From NCBI GenBank assembly GCA_022575985.1, contig JAKSXM010000272.1, forward strand, positions 29,157,501 to 29,221,500: a DNA stretch of 64,000 nucleotides, given 5' to 3'. The translations under genes and the position numbers were made by a program. Positions 12,401 through 23,460 of this stretch are shown piece by piece (position 1 is the stretch's first letter; the number at the start of each line of letters is the position of its first letter). The notes under the pieces are model-generated. The model worked only from the letters and a program-made list of their open reading frames with translations. It ran no database searches and was not told the DNA's origin. The stretch comes from Anagrus nilaparvatae (Eukaryota; Arthropoda; Insecta; Hymenoptera; Mymaridae).

Positions 12401-13912
12401 TCATTTACGTATTTACTTTTTGTTTTGCCAAAAAATAATAAATGGCTTTTAAAATTTTAAGGTCCATATTTTAAAAATAATGAATAAAATGCTACTGTTA
12501 ATGGAATGTAGAATAAAAAAAAAAATTTAAATCAGTTAAATTTTTATTCAAGTTAATAAGATATTTGACCTCTATAAGCATGTTTTTTAAAGTTATCAAT
12601 TTTTTTTTTGTTATTTATTAATGTTTTATAATTATTAATTATTAATTTTTTTAACGTACATCATAAGTTACAATTTTTTAATATTATAGTCTTTTTTAAT
12701 TTTTATGCACGCTAATTTTAAATTATACATAATAATTTTTATTAAAAATAATTAATTAATATTTTATTAACATTTTATGACCTCTGCAAATTTTTCTTTT
12801 TCTGTTTTGAAAGAAAAAATTTTAATTTTTATAAATGAACAGAAATGTGGGCCTACAATAAAAGTAATGTCTTTAAAAAATAATAAGAATCTCATTATGA
12901 TGTCCTTGTTTAATTAATTTTTTTTTAAATGCGTGTGTTCACTGAATATATTCTTTATATATATTTAAAAATTTTTTTAAATTAACTTTTTAATCGAGGG
13001 ATTCAAGAGATCAAAGTCAGCCTATAAATGTCTTATAATTTTTTAATTTTTGACTAAAAAAAGTCTCCAATTAATCAATGCTCGAGCAACTGTTAAAGAA
13101 AGAATCATTATAAATTTTATTTTTTTTAAAACTGGTAATTAATTGAGTATTGTTATTGCGCAACTGTTGTTCGAGCGCTGAAGATGAAGATGATGATCCT
13201 GATGTAAAAGCTCAGCGAGAAAAAGAAAGACGGCAAGCAAATAATGCTAGGGAAAGGTAAGCATTTTGATCTCCTGAAAGACATTTTATAGAGATTCATT
13301 ATTGCGTATTTTTTGTAAAATCATTCATTGGCTCATATTCGTTGATTTATACAAGACTTAAATATTTTTCTTTTAAAACTCATCAATCATCTAATCATGA
13401 TAATAATTAACAAATTATAAATTTTTTCTTAGGATACGAATTCGTGATATCAACGAAGCTTTAAAAGAACTCGGTAGGATGTGCATGACACACTTAAAAA
13501 CCGATAAGCCACAAACTAAATTAGGAATTTTAAATATGGCTGTAGAAGTTATTATGACCTTAGAGCAGCAAGTTAGAGGTAAGATAGTTAAAATTTCTTA
13601 AGTCGATAAATCTTTATAATGCTAATATTTATGTTTAGAACGTAATCTCAATCCTAAAGCAGCATGCTTGAAAAGGAGAGAAGAAGAAAAAGCTGAAGAT
13701 GGTCCTAAATTACCAGGTCATCTTGCAGCTCACATACCTCATCCACATTCACATCCACATGCACATACGCAACAACCGTTCCCCACAATGCCTGTAAGTT
13801 GAAATTTTTTATTTATTTCTATAATTTATATTATTATAATTAATTAAATAATTCCTTTTATATTTAGGGTCCTCCTCCAACGCTTCAGCACAATCCAGCA
13901 TCACAACAGTAG
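6312..13912 (+). CDS. da: daughterless: class I bHLH E-protein transcription factor
   Basis: E proteins dimerise with tissue-specific bHLH factors and bind E-boxes in the nucleus. In insects Daughterless acts in neurogenesis, sex determination and oogenesis. Exons, all GT-AG and in frame: 6312-6404, 7664-7748, 8829-8959, 9039-9356, 9434-9592, [10430-10489], 10985-11143, 11225-11345, 11951-12089, then 12259-12345 or 13176-13256, 13433-13578, 13639-13793, 13868-13912. With 13176-13256 and without the bracketed exon this gives 543 residues. Visible signs: RYTSPK and DPYYIDG in the N-terminal part, [11 protein letters not shown], the helix [15 protein letters not shown] (about 269-283), GKGTKRSRR before the basic region, [14 protein letters not shown] (about 416-429), then [16 protein letters not shown] through [20 protein letters not shown], the E-protein hallmark. 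The tail is His/Pro-rich and shorter than in Drosophila. The start exon lacks the usual first activation domain and is probably an alternative short start. Confidence 0.95.
7321..7392 (+). promoter_or_regulatory. GC-rich patch with TATAAA and CACGTG in daughterless intron 1
   Basis: Inside an otherwise AT-rich intron, TATAAA at 7325-7330 is followed directly by a GC-rich block containing the E-box CACGTG at 7336-7341 and several CpG steps up to about 7390. Such composition is rare here and suggests a regulatory element or an internal promoter. The canonical E-box could allow autoregulation by E proteins, which is inference. No initiator was clearly identified. Confidence 0.35.
10430..10489 (+). 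CDS. da: daughterless: second version of the LDDAI-helix exon
   Basis: A 60-bp open block between an AG at 10428-10429 and a GTGAGG donor at 10490 encodes 20 residues including [16 protein letters not shown]. It parallels [18 protein letters not shown] in the next exon (10985-11143). Both ends are phase 0, so it can be skipped, added, or used in place of the next exon without breaking frame. It is strikingly GC-rich for this window, as a conserved coding exon would be. The helix belongs to the loop-helix activation region of E proteins. Use in transcripts is not proven. Confidence 0.75.
12259..12345 (+). CDS. da: daughterless: basic-region exon, version A (NNVRER)
   Basis: This exon follows the phase-2 donor at 12090 and encodes [20 protein letters not shown] followed by RQANNVRE, joining to the HLH exon at 13433. 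It differs from version B in the acidic lead-in and by Val instead of Ala in the DNA-contacting NNARER motif. The acceptor AG sits at 12257-12258. A second in-frame AG lies six bases into the exon, so the start could be 12265, giving YADDD instead of YSSADDD. It shares TCGAGCGCTGA with the version B copy, so the two clearly arose by tandem duplication. Confidence 0.8.
13176..13256 (+). CDS. da: daughterless: basic-region exon, version B (NNARER)
   Basis: The exon encodes [19 protein letters not shown] then QANNARE in the same phase as version A, and carries the canonical E-protein NNARER. The AG within TTCGAG (13174-13175) gives an in-frame canonical acceptor. The preceding bases TTGTTCGAGC would encode the conserved CSSAED start, but using them would need a TG acceptor. 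The donor at 13257 is GTAAGC. Because of the NNARER sequence I take this as the ancestral version. Confidence 0.8.
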
Positions 13913-14226
13913 CATAGGCTGTGTTCTGAATTAATTTTATAGAGTAATACTATAATTCATTAATCAAAAAATATAGACTGCAGGTCACATCCTTTAGATG
14001 TTATGAAGAATATTTATTGAAACAAAACAACAGAAGAGTTTGTTTATTATTATTATAGCATTATCATTTTAAATTTAGAAAAGGAGAATTTTCGTTGTTT
14101 TGATTGCAAAAAAAAAGTAAAATTCTTCAAATGATCCTAAAGGAATCACGTGATTTTTGATGCAAAAAAACTAATTCAATTAAGAAACGGTACCAATGAG
14201 CTTTAAAAGCTTCGATACTTAATTGT

Positions 14227-14232
14227 AATAAA
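14227..14232 (+). terminator. candidate polyadenylation signal AATAAA
   Basis: First AATAAA after the daughterless stop, about 315 bp downstream. In such AT-rich DNA this hexamer is common, so it is only a candidate; later copies suggest longer alternative 3' ends. Confidence 0.3.
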
Positions 14233-16311
14233 ATGTAACTTTGCATATCCTATAAATTATGTTGACTTTTTTAGTCGCTTTAATAAGCCAAGTATAAGAA
14301 AAAAAAGTGATTTGATTTTTCTTATAATAATGAGATTATTAAATCTTAGTGTGCATTGTGAAAAAGACAGTGAATTTTTTTGTAAGATTTTTAGTATAAA
14401 TAAAAAATCTTAACGTTCTTTTGACTTTGTTGAATGAAGAAGAGAACGTTGAATTTTAAATTACTTAAATTTGTAATTATATTCTTTTTTTTAGTACTTA
14501 TTTTTCATTAAAAATACTGTCGATTAAGTTTTGAGATTTAAAAAATTAGCAAAATAAAATTATATACTTCCATCGAAATATGTTTGAACATATCTTGCGC
14601 ATAGTTTGTACATATTATATATATAAAATATTATGCCTGCCTAATCAAGATTTTAATCTATATATTTAAGAATTAACATATATTGGACAGCTGTTAATAT
14701 TGTCTGAGTAATTATTATTTTTTATTATTCTATACAGAATATTATTTTATCATTTTATAAGAAGGAAATCTTTTTTTATAAATAATTTTATCGAAGCAAA
14801 ATCATAAATGAGTATATTTATTTTTTTAAGCATGTAAAAACTACTTAATTGCTAAAAGAAATTTTAATTTAATTATTTTTCAAAATGTGCCATTATTTTT
14901 GTAAAGAAAATTCTTTTTCACATCATAATTTTGCTTCGATTAGAAAAAACAATACAACTTAATAATTTATAATTTGTTTATATATATAATTTAAATTTTA
15001 TAAGATTCATTAATTAAAATTTCAGATTTCATTAAAAAAGAAAGGATAGGTGGGTTGTACTATGATGTTTGTATCAATAAAAATGAATTATTTTTTATTA
15101 TGAATATATTTTTTGCTTATATAAGAATGTATGAAAGCTGATATTTATGAATGGAAACGAACGTATATTTAGAATAAAAATTGTAAATAATTTTATTTAG
15201 CATTAAAAATAATCATTTTCTTTTTTGCATTATGCATAAAATGGCTGTTTGTTGTAACAATTAGGGAATTGTATAAAAAAAAATATTAATTTTTTATAAT
15301 TAATTACTACATGTGATGTTATGTATTGTTTTTTGGCGATAATAATAGATAAAAATTAAAGATTTCCTTCTAAATCATTTGTTTATAAATAAAGAGAGCA
15401 CAATACAAAACCCAAAAAGTATCTCGCGTCCATTTGAAAAAGATTCTTAAAAAATGACAACAGCATCAATTATTTATTAAATAAAAAAATGTATTATATT
15501 ATACTGTATATGTAAAAATAATATTTAATATTGAGAGAAAAGTCGTGCGATCCGTACCATAAGTATTCAAAAATATTTTTTTTGCTGAAGTTCCTCTGAC
15601 ATTATTAAAAAAATTATCAATCAGACTTTTTTTGTTGTTTTAAATTCGCATAATAAATTGATATAGTGTTTAAGTTTTCTTTTTAATGATACTGCATTTA
15701 AACAAGTTATTTATTTAAACTAATTAAATTAAAAATTTTGTTTTGTTTAATTTTTTACTTGCTTTTATAAGAATTATATTAATTAAAAATATGTTGCTTG
15801 GTAAAATTTGTGCCATAAAAAATAAAATTTACATAAATTCTTTAAAAATAATTTAAAATGCAATTAAGGAATCTGTGTAAATTTAAAAAAATAAATTTTA
15901 TCGAGCAACCAAAATTCCTGAAGATAATAAAGCACATAAATTTAAGATGAAAGAATTATAGAAATCGTTAATGTCCATGAATATTCTTTAAATCTTAAAA
16001 AATTTGACCATACTCCAAATTTAAGGTATAAACATCTGGTTAAATTTTTTACGAAAAACCTTTATGGGCATTAATGTGTTAAATGAGCGAATCTGACAAA
16101 AATTGTTATTAAAATTTTTTTTTTAATGCTTAAATAAATATTAGAAAAATCAGCCATTTAAATATAAGTTGTCGAGGACTTCCGTGTATAAGGACAATAA
16201 TGTCGTTTTGTTCAAAAATAAAAAATTGTAAACCTCTATTTGTCTGCGCTGGATGATCTAGAATAAAAAATGTACATTACATATGACTGAGAGATTTTTT
16301 ACTCAGTGTGA

Positions 16312-16348
16312 TTTATTATTATTATTATTATTATTAATATTTTTATAC

Positions 16349-16386
<38 letters not shown>
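16312..16386. repeat. (ATT)n microsatellite
   Basis: Two runs of the trinucleotide ATT, about 24 and 37 bp, are separated by a short AT-rich break. The array is a plain simple-sequence repeat. Confidence 0.9.
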
Positions 16387-16391
<5 letters not shown>

Positions 16392-19059
16392 TTTTTTTAT
16401 TATTATAATTTTAAATATTAAAAAAAATTCTAGATATTACATCTTCAACGTATAATTAAATAATATTTGACGCGAGAAAAAAAAATTACTTTTTAATAAA
16501 AGTAAATAATGTTTCCTTATGTAATGCGGAGACAAATCGAAGGTATAAATCATGTAATATAATAAAAAATAACGACTATAAATATAGATTTTAAATAAGC
16601 CCAGTTTTTTAAGCTAGAAACTTTTTTGTCGAAAAAAAAATAATTTTTTTAGATAGTTTAAATAAAAAAAAAAAAACTGTATGTGAAAAAAATAAAAATT
16701 ATATTATAAAAAGTGAATGAAATAAATTTATTAAAATAAAATGTGGAGAGTATGCAATAAAATAAAAAATGTGTGTGCGAGAATGAAAATGATGATTTTA
16801 AAAGTTTTTGAAAAAAAAATATCTTAAAATAAAAAAATCAAATTATAGAGTGAATACTTATTAAAAATAAGAATGATTGTTTTTTATTTTTTATTTTATA
16901 TTATTATTATTAGAAACAGATGTTCGATCAACCAGTCCGTTAATTAAATTATGTAAGTGCGAGAAGTATATTAAACTCAAATAAAAAAACTTTATTGTTA
17001 TTCATAAAAAACAAGTTCAAGTTTTTTTTTATGTAATTAAAAGATAATACTCTCGCACACGGTGCATAAATAAACAAAAACAAAAAAAAATAATAAGTAT
17101 AAATAATAATTATGAATAGTTGTAAGTAAAATTATTATTATAAAAATTTTAAAAAAATTTAAAAAAAAAAGAAAAAAAAAGAAAGGCACAGGCATATTAC
17201 TTATACGGACAAATGAAAAATTGTAAGATTTTTTTTTTTGGTTGAGAAAGTTGATGAAAAATAAAAAAAGGAAAATAATTACCACTAGTAATATTATTAT
17301 TATCAATAAATAACATAATAAATGTGCCATTTTTTTCAAGATTTTTACTGTGTTTTATTTATATTTTAAAACCTTAATTATTAGAGTTCAATCGTGTCCC
17401 TGTGAAATGTTGACTTAAATACGTCTATTTTATGAAATTATGGCCAATTTATTTTTAAGATATGGTAAAAATGTCCATAAAATCATTCTAGTCAAAATTC
17501 AGTCAAAACATATCATCGAGTACATAAAATTAAATTAAATATACATATCTAATTTTGTGGAAAAAAATTTTTATTAACAATTAAAAGTACTTAAGATTAC
17601 ACAATTAAAGCAAAAAAATTACATTCTAACAAGTTTATTATTGCACAATATTATATTTACATAAAAAAAAAAAAGAATTATCACTTACTTAGCTAATTTT
17701 CTTTTATAAAAAAAAGTATCTAATTACCTTAATGAATTAGAAGTGTTTGACAATTTTTTTTAATTTTTTTTTTTTCATACCGACTATATAATTTAAAATA
17801 AAATAAAAAATTATTTTACATAATTAATATACAAATTATATTATATTCTATGTAATTATTATTAAATTATAATCTAATTTATTAAATATATATTTCACAA
17901 TACATTTATAAAAAGGACATGTGTTACTACATGACCATTTAAGTTAATTAAATTGCATTAATTTTTATCAATATTTTATTATACATTGTATATGAAAAAA
18001 TTATAAGTTAGTGATTATGTAACAAATAAGGCCATCTGGCTAATAAGGAGTTACCAAATTAATAACAAAATAATTTATACTATTCCAATTTTCCATTTCA
18101 CTGAGGATTCATTCCCCTTCTCAAATTCGTATTTTACTAAAAAAAAATCTCTTCAAGTAATTATAATCTTAGGATATTTTCTGCAAGTTCCAATTTCAAT
18201 CTGGGTCCAAAAGTTGATATATATTTCCTAATTACAATGCACGTTTTTTAAAACATTTGTATATCATAAATACAATTTTAAAAAATTTTTTTCTGCTTGT
18301 GCATTTTAAATTAACTTTTGGGCCCCGTAATTAGATTTGACTGAAAATTTCCTATTTACCTCGAGAAAGAAAAAATAAAAAACCAGTAAGTTTTTTTTAT
18401 TTGTAGTTGCTAAATTAAGTAATTCCATTATTCCTACTTTGGCGAAGTAGCCAAAAACTCCTCATATTTAAATAATATTTTTACAATTAATAAAATTTAC
18501 TTTTTTAACATTCCTTATTACAAGAATAATAATTAAATAATATACAGTATGTCTGACGATTGCACGAAAGTAGGAATAATTATGATATTGTTTTTAACAT
18601 ACCTTTCATACAATAACAAATTTAGATTATTAAAATTTTAGTTAATTACTAAATAAGTTTTTCTCGTCACTGATCCACTGGCCAAAAAAATAATAATTAT
18701 GCCCCAAATCACAGTTTTTTATATTAAATTTGGACAATTTTTATTTTTCTAGCCTTGGATCGTAATGTGCTATTATTCATTTTACTGAAATTTAAATTTG
18801 TGAGGTAGTTTTTGAATTTATTTTATCAAAATTTTTTTTTATCACATTGACAGATTAAGAATAAGTACTCTAAACTAATTTAATTTAATTATTATAAAAA
18901 TTATCAAATCTTACTTTCACCTCATTAAAATTTGTTCTAACTCATAATTATAATAATAATAGAGAGACCTTTTAATTAAGTTTGTATTACAAAAATATTA
19001 GTCTTATTTACATTATTTTGAAGGTTTAACTAAAATTAAACCATATTAAATGATGTGGT

Positions 19060-19103
19060 TTCTTAAGCTTCTATAGCGAGAGATTCTGTATGAAAATCTG
19101 AAA
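19060..19103 (-). other. possible 3' UTR exon acceptor for the ABCG gene
   Basis: On the minus strand, TTTTATGTGTTTCAG ends at 19098 and is followed by a less AT-rich stretch. It is a good splice acceptor and would pair with the GTAAGT donor just after the ABCG stop, giving a 2.3-kb intron in the 3' untranslated region. This is inference from splice-site shape only. Confidence 0.3.
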
Positions 19104-20387
19104 CACATAAAAGAAAAATAATTATTTTTATTTGATAAATACTTTAATTAACTATTTTAAATAATTTTATTGTTCAAAATTGTTAAATTAAATATTTAAA
19201 AGTTGTAAAACATTTTTTCACAAATTTTTTATTTAAAAAAAATTAGAACATGATGCCTTTTTGTGAGAATTTTAAAGTAAATATACTTTTGTAAAGGAAA
19301 TGAATTTTTATAAGAAAAGATAATTTCAAAAAAATTAGTAGCAATTTTATTAATAAGATCAAGGGTGGATAACTTACAATTACTACCTTTAAAGATTTAT
19401 ATAATTTTTGGCAGCAAAGTTACCACTTTATGAAAAATTCTACGAGCTTGCTATACTCGTCAATAATGGTAAAATTACAAGCTATGGACTAGGTTTTAAG
19501 TAAATTGACATCTAGGACAGTTTTTCAACGGTTGATGGTCACACAGAATTTTTTTTGAACCAATGGACAAGAAAAAGATCATTTGTAACTTGGAAAAAAT
19601 TTCATATAAAAATGTTCAAATATTTGAATAATCTCTGCAGTGAATATAGATAGAAAAATCAGACAAAAAAATGGAAATAAATTATCAATACAAATCATTA
19701 ATGATAATATAAATTTGCATATTTTTTAAAGATGAAACAATAAATCACTGCTTGCGTTACTAAATTAACATAAGAAATGAAATATACTGAGTATATTATA
19801 AGACATTTATTGCACAATTTAGTTGACAATAATAAAAAAAAATTAAATTTATGAACTTTATATTTAATGTCATTGATAGATATAAATTGTTTAATCCATA
19901 TAACTAAATTTAATTAATTTTAATTGAAATTAAGGAAATACATAAATTATTTACATAATAGAAAAAATTTTTTTTTTGTCTATATAAATACATTATTTAA
20001 TATTTGTCTTTAAAAGTATCAATATTTCTTAAACTGATAATGAATTATTTAATAATTTTATATTGATAAAAGTTTATTTTGTCATCGTTTTTTAATTATT
20101 AGAAATTAATAAGATTATTCTGATATTATCATCTTATAATATTCATCATTTCCTTTCCTTTAACTTAATTTTGTAATACTTATTATGTTTATCAAATTAT
20201 TGAAATTTAAAATTTTTATCTTTATTGTTAATGCATCTTTTGAGATTTTAATTGACTTGTGCAGCATTAAATATTTTTATCACGACAAAGTAAAAATTAT
20301 TTAACATATAATATTATTTTCTCTACTAACAGGAAATAATGACTATTATTCCAATTTAAAGAGGCTCTCATTAATACTCTTTGTAAG

Positions 20388-20585
20388 AAATAGTTATTTT
20401 TTAAACTAGGGACAACATATTGGTTTTGACTTTGCAAGCATTTGTATGCACGAGCAATTGCAGACTGCATGTAAAAGTCGAACCCCATATTTCTCCCCAT
20501 GATTTAAAACATAGGTTTGCATAAAAAGGGCAAAAAAGCAGTCTCCCTAGGGTAGAAAAAAGGCTGTTTTGCCCTAAATGTTTGT
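20388..20585. repeat. dispersed repeat family 1, copy 1
   Basis: About 200 bp, with AACCCCATATTT and TGCACGAGCAATTGCA in the middle, recurs in inverted orientation at 36420-36612. A version with only the two ends occurs at 23932-24008. Open frames across it are by-products. It is probably a non-autonomous transposon, but no clear terminal repeats were found. Confidence 0.7.
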
Positions 20586-20819
20586 TATACCAAATGTGAC
20601 TACAGTCCCTCGGGTCTATAATCCGTCGCATTTTCCAAAATATACATTTCTAAATATTCATATTTTACTGTTTCGTAATCATTTGTTTGTAACGTAATTA
20701 TTACAGCCCTACTACACTTTATACTTATTACCCAGGTATTATCTTGAAAATTTGTACTCGAATTTAGGCAATTCGTAACATCGTATTTGAAAAGTTTGGC
20801 TAGGCAGAGGGTGGGTCGG

Positions 20820-21035
20820 TGAAAATGTGACGTTTTTAGGGTGGGGGGTTAAATGGACTTTGAATATTTTCGATTTAGGAACTTGGAATAATTTGAAGTG
20901 GGAGTCAGGGCCTGATCAGGCCCTGATCAGACCCTGATAACAACAACAATTTAGTACTTTAAGTTTATGGACTTATAGGATAGTATATATTTCAGGATTT
21001 ATTGTAATTTCGGTTTTTGGATTTATTACTGTTAT
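20820..21035. repeat. dispersed repeat family 2, copy 1
   Basis: Includes GTGGGAGTCAGGGCCTGATC and TTGTAATTTCGGTTTTTGG. An inverted relative lies at 61855-62030, matching around GGGAGTCAGGACCTGATAAG. The stretch carries a perfect 16-bp palindrome, GGGCCTGATCAGGCCC, at 20908-20923, followed by a further CCTGATCAG unit. Confidence 0.65.
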
Positions 21036-21441
21036 GAGTAAACATGTTCCATGCTCTTTGGTTGTGTAGTTAAACAAACTGGTTATAAATTTTTATCTAT
21101 ACTAGTATTTGCAATTTATTAAATTTTGAAAAATATTCTACTAGCGACTGATTCAAAGCAAATTCTTGGATCTATTTTGTTAGTAAAATGATCACATAAT
21201 AATGACTTATTAACTATTAAAATTAAAATTGCAAACAGACAGACGCGTGTAATATTTATTGCTTATCGAGTAATTTTATAAATAAATTAAATGATTATAC
21301 ATATTTCAAAATTAAATTTATTACATTAAAAATTAAGAAAAGTTATCTTTTAGACACTTCCATCAATAAATGCAATTTTAAAAATTTAACTAAAATGTAA
21401 ATAAATATTAGCTATTAAAAAATATATTAAAAATGTTTAAA

Positions 21442-21447
21442 ACTTAC
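21442..21447 (-). other. splice donor just after the ABCG stop codon
   Basis: On the minus strand GTAAGT begins 12 bases after TGA. It suggests an intron in the 3' untranslated region. A junction this close to the stop would not be expected to trigger nonsense-mediated decay. Confidence 0.35.
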
Positions 21448-21459
21448 GATTAACGTTTT

Positions 21460-23286
21460 TCAAACTGACGATAACGTCCTTCTGATAGTAAAATATGCTA
21501 ATAATCTAAGTATGATGAAATAAGTTAAAAGTACAATAATATCAATCCAATAATTTTCATCACGAAAACTAAGTTCTTTAATTAATGTACTCGGTACACC
21601 ATAATGACAATATTCTATTTTATCAACATCATTTGGACAATTTAATCTTTCTCTATTAAAACCATAAATAGAAAGTACTGTTGCTTCAAATGCATATTTA
21701 ATATAACTAACGTAAGTAAACCATTTCATAAAAAATAACATATCTTTAAATAATGCTAAAAAACCAGCGAATGTCATCATTGCAGCAATCCAAACAGAAC
21801 CAATAAATGTACCATTTATTGGTTTCATAAATGCGCCTAATAATAAACCAAAACTTTCAGCATTCAATGATACTAATATTACTGGTAATAAAAATTTTAA
21901 ATATCTTGTTAAATCTAATGGTTGACTACTCATTAAATAACACACCGTTACGAATGAAAATGTCAAAAACATTTGGATTGGTATACTGACGAATATGTAG
22001 GCAATGTAAAATGTTCGAAGTTTGTACCAATTGTTGAAATGTTCTTTTTTTAATATTGGTAATTCTGATGGAAATTTCAATATTGCTGGCATCATACTCG
22101 TAAATGATAAATAAACTAAACATACGTAAACTAAACCAGCGTTGTTTAAAGTTTTTGAACCATCGTTACCATAATTTCTATAAACTAATCCTAGAAAAAC
22201 TCCAACGAATAAATGAAATATTAATTTTAAGTAAGTTGCTGTCCAATCTCTGAATGACTCTGTGATGCAACGATTTATCAATGTGAAAAATCTTAATTTT
22301 TCTGATGGTGGGTTTATTAAAACTCTGGTTTTTCCTTGTTCGTCGACGAATTTACTCAAACTGTTTGAATGAACCATATGAGTTTTTTTCAATAAATTAA
22401 TTTGTGGCGTTCTCCATATTGAATCTTTTGCCGCCTTGGCTAAATTATCAGTAAAATCGCCATATTCTTTGCTTACTACTTCTATCATAAAATCTGCTGG
22501 ATTATGATATTTCGGGCACAATAAGCCAACTTTGCTAAAGAAGGAAACTGTATTTTTTGTATCACCTTGAAAAGTACATCTTCCATCAGTCAAAAGATAC
22601 ACAAAATCAAACATTTCGTAAATAACAGCACTGGGTTGATGTATCGTACAAACAACGTTTCTTCCATCTCTGGCTAAATCACGTAACATCGAAACACATT
22701 GAAGGGATGCTAATGAATCCAATCCTGTTGTCGGTTCATCCAAAAACATAACTGGAGGATTATCAACTAATTCTAATGCTATGCTAAGTCGTTTTCTTTG
22801 CCCGCCGCTTAATTTGTCACAGCGTGTATTTTTTGTTTTCATTAAATCAAGTTCACTTAAAACATCATCGATGACCATATTTTTTGCTTCGTCGTTTATA
22901 CTGTTACCTAATTTTAAAGCTGCCGACATTCTCATCGCTTCCAAAACAGTAAATAATGGCTGTAACTGATCATCCTGCAGAATATAAACCGACTGCCTTT
23001 GAAAATGTTTCCATTTTGATTTACCATCGGATCCTAGAAAATTAATATTTCCTTTGACGTCATCCCGTTGAAAACCAGTTAAAATATTCATCAGCGATGA
23101 TTTCCCAGCACCCGAAGGCCCCATTATCGCCGTTAATTCACCAGATTTAAAATACCCATTAATACCTTTCAATACCTGTTTTTTAGGTTTTCTAAATCCA
23201 TAAGCAACACTGTAACTAATGTCATTAAATTCTATATCAAGCGCTGGTGATTTTGGCAAATCTAACAGCACTGTACGTTGACACAT
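21460..23286 (-). CDS. ABC transporter, subfamily G (half-transporter)
   Basis: A 608-residue half-transporter with the reverse order typical of ABCG: nucleotide-binding domain first, membrane domain second. Dimers at a membrane use ATP to move lipids, sterols or other hydrophobic substrates. Visible motifs: Walker A GPSGAGKS (56-63), Q-loop ILQDD (about 102-106), signature LSGGQRKR (159-166), Walker B VMFLDE (178-183) with TTGLD after it, and H-loop His215 in TIHQPS. The second half has about six hydrophobic helices, NFNNWY-like and Cys-containing loop segments near the end (CPNDVDKIEYCHYG), and closes on ILRLLAYFTIRR. It most resembles the ABCG1/ABCG4 group of insects, so the substrate may be lipid; that is inference. 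The start codon follows AAAAA. The whole coding region lacks introns, which is unusual for the family. A GTAAGT donor lies 13 bases after the stop. Confidence 0.95.
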   Translation of the reverse strand: MCQRTVLLDLPKSPALDIEFNDISYSVAYGFRKPKKQVLKGINGYFKSGELTAIMGPSGAGKSSLMNILTGFQRDDVKGNINFLGSDGKSKWKHFQRQSVYILQDDQLQPLFTVLEAMRMSAALKLGNSINDEAKNMVIDDVLSELDLMKTKNTRCDKLSGGQRKRLSIALELVDNPPVMFLDEPTTGLDSLASLQCVSMLRDLARDGRNVVCTIHQPSAVIYEMFDFVYLLTDGRCTFQGDTKNTVSFFSKVGLLCPKYHNPADFMIEVVSKEYGDFTDNLAKAAKDSIWRTPQINLLKKTHMVHSNSLSKFVDEQGKTRVLINPPSEKLRFFTLINRCITESFRDWTATYLKLIFHLFVGVFLGLVYRNYGNDGSKTLNNAGLVYVCLVYLSFTSMMPAILKFPSELPILKKEHFNNWYKLRTFYIAYIFVSIPIQMFLTFSFVTVCYLMSSQPLDLTRYLKFLLPVILVSLNAESFGLLLGAFMKPINGTFIGSVWIAAMMTFAGFLALFKDMLFFMKWFTYVSYIKYAFEATVLSIYGFNRERLNCPNDVDKIEYCHYGVPSTLIKELSFRDENYWIDIIVLLTYFIILRLLAYFTIRRTLSSV

Positions 23287-23419
23287 TTTTTAATTATTTA
23301 TTATTATTATTATTTACAAGAAAAAAAACAAACACTTTCTATCGATAAGACAACATTGACCGTCAATTGTCCTTTTAATAAGATTTATGTTATGCCATTC
23401 TTCTATTAAGTTTCAAGTT

Positions 23420-23460
23420 CAACTGACTTAACGTTGAACATGTTTTGCAATTATAGAATA
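23420..23460 (-). promoter_or_regulatory. candidate ABCG core promoter
   Basis: About 140 bases upstream of the ABCG start, the minus strand carries TCAGT (23426-23422), the arthropod initiator, with a weak TATA-like TATTCTATAA roughly 30 bases upstream of it. Distance and order suit a core promoter, but both motifs are short. Confidence 0.3.

Larger units (their letters stand above)
13913..19096. other. da: daughterless 3' untranslated region and spacer
   Basis: After the stop there is no further coding signal. Several AATAAA signals occur, the first at 14227-14232 and others near 15073, 15175 and 15388, so the transcript end cannot be fixed. Further on lie ATT microsatellites (16312-16386) and long low-complexity A/T runs. 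Short open frames here, such as a 100-codon one at 17037-17339, come from homopolymers and are not genes. Confidence 0.5.

Noticed and set aside
17037..17339. 100-codon hydrophobic frame on the minus strand
   Set aside because: It is encoded almost wholly by A/T homopolymers and ATT repeats; a membrane protein call would be spurious.
20297..20631. Two overlapping minus-strand frames of 67 and 76 codons
   Set aside because: They lie in or beside dispersed repeat 1, and the inverted copy at 36420 does not preserve them.
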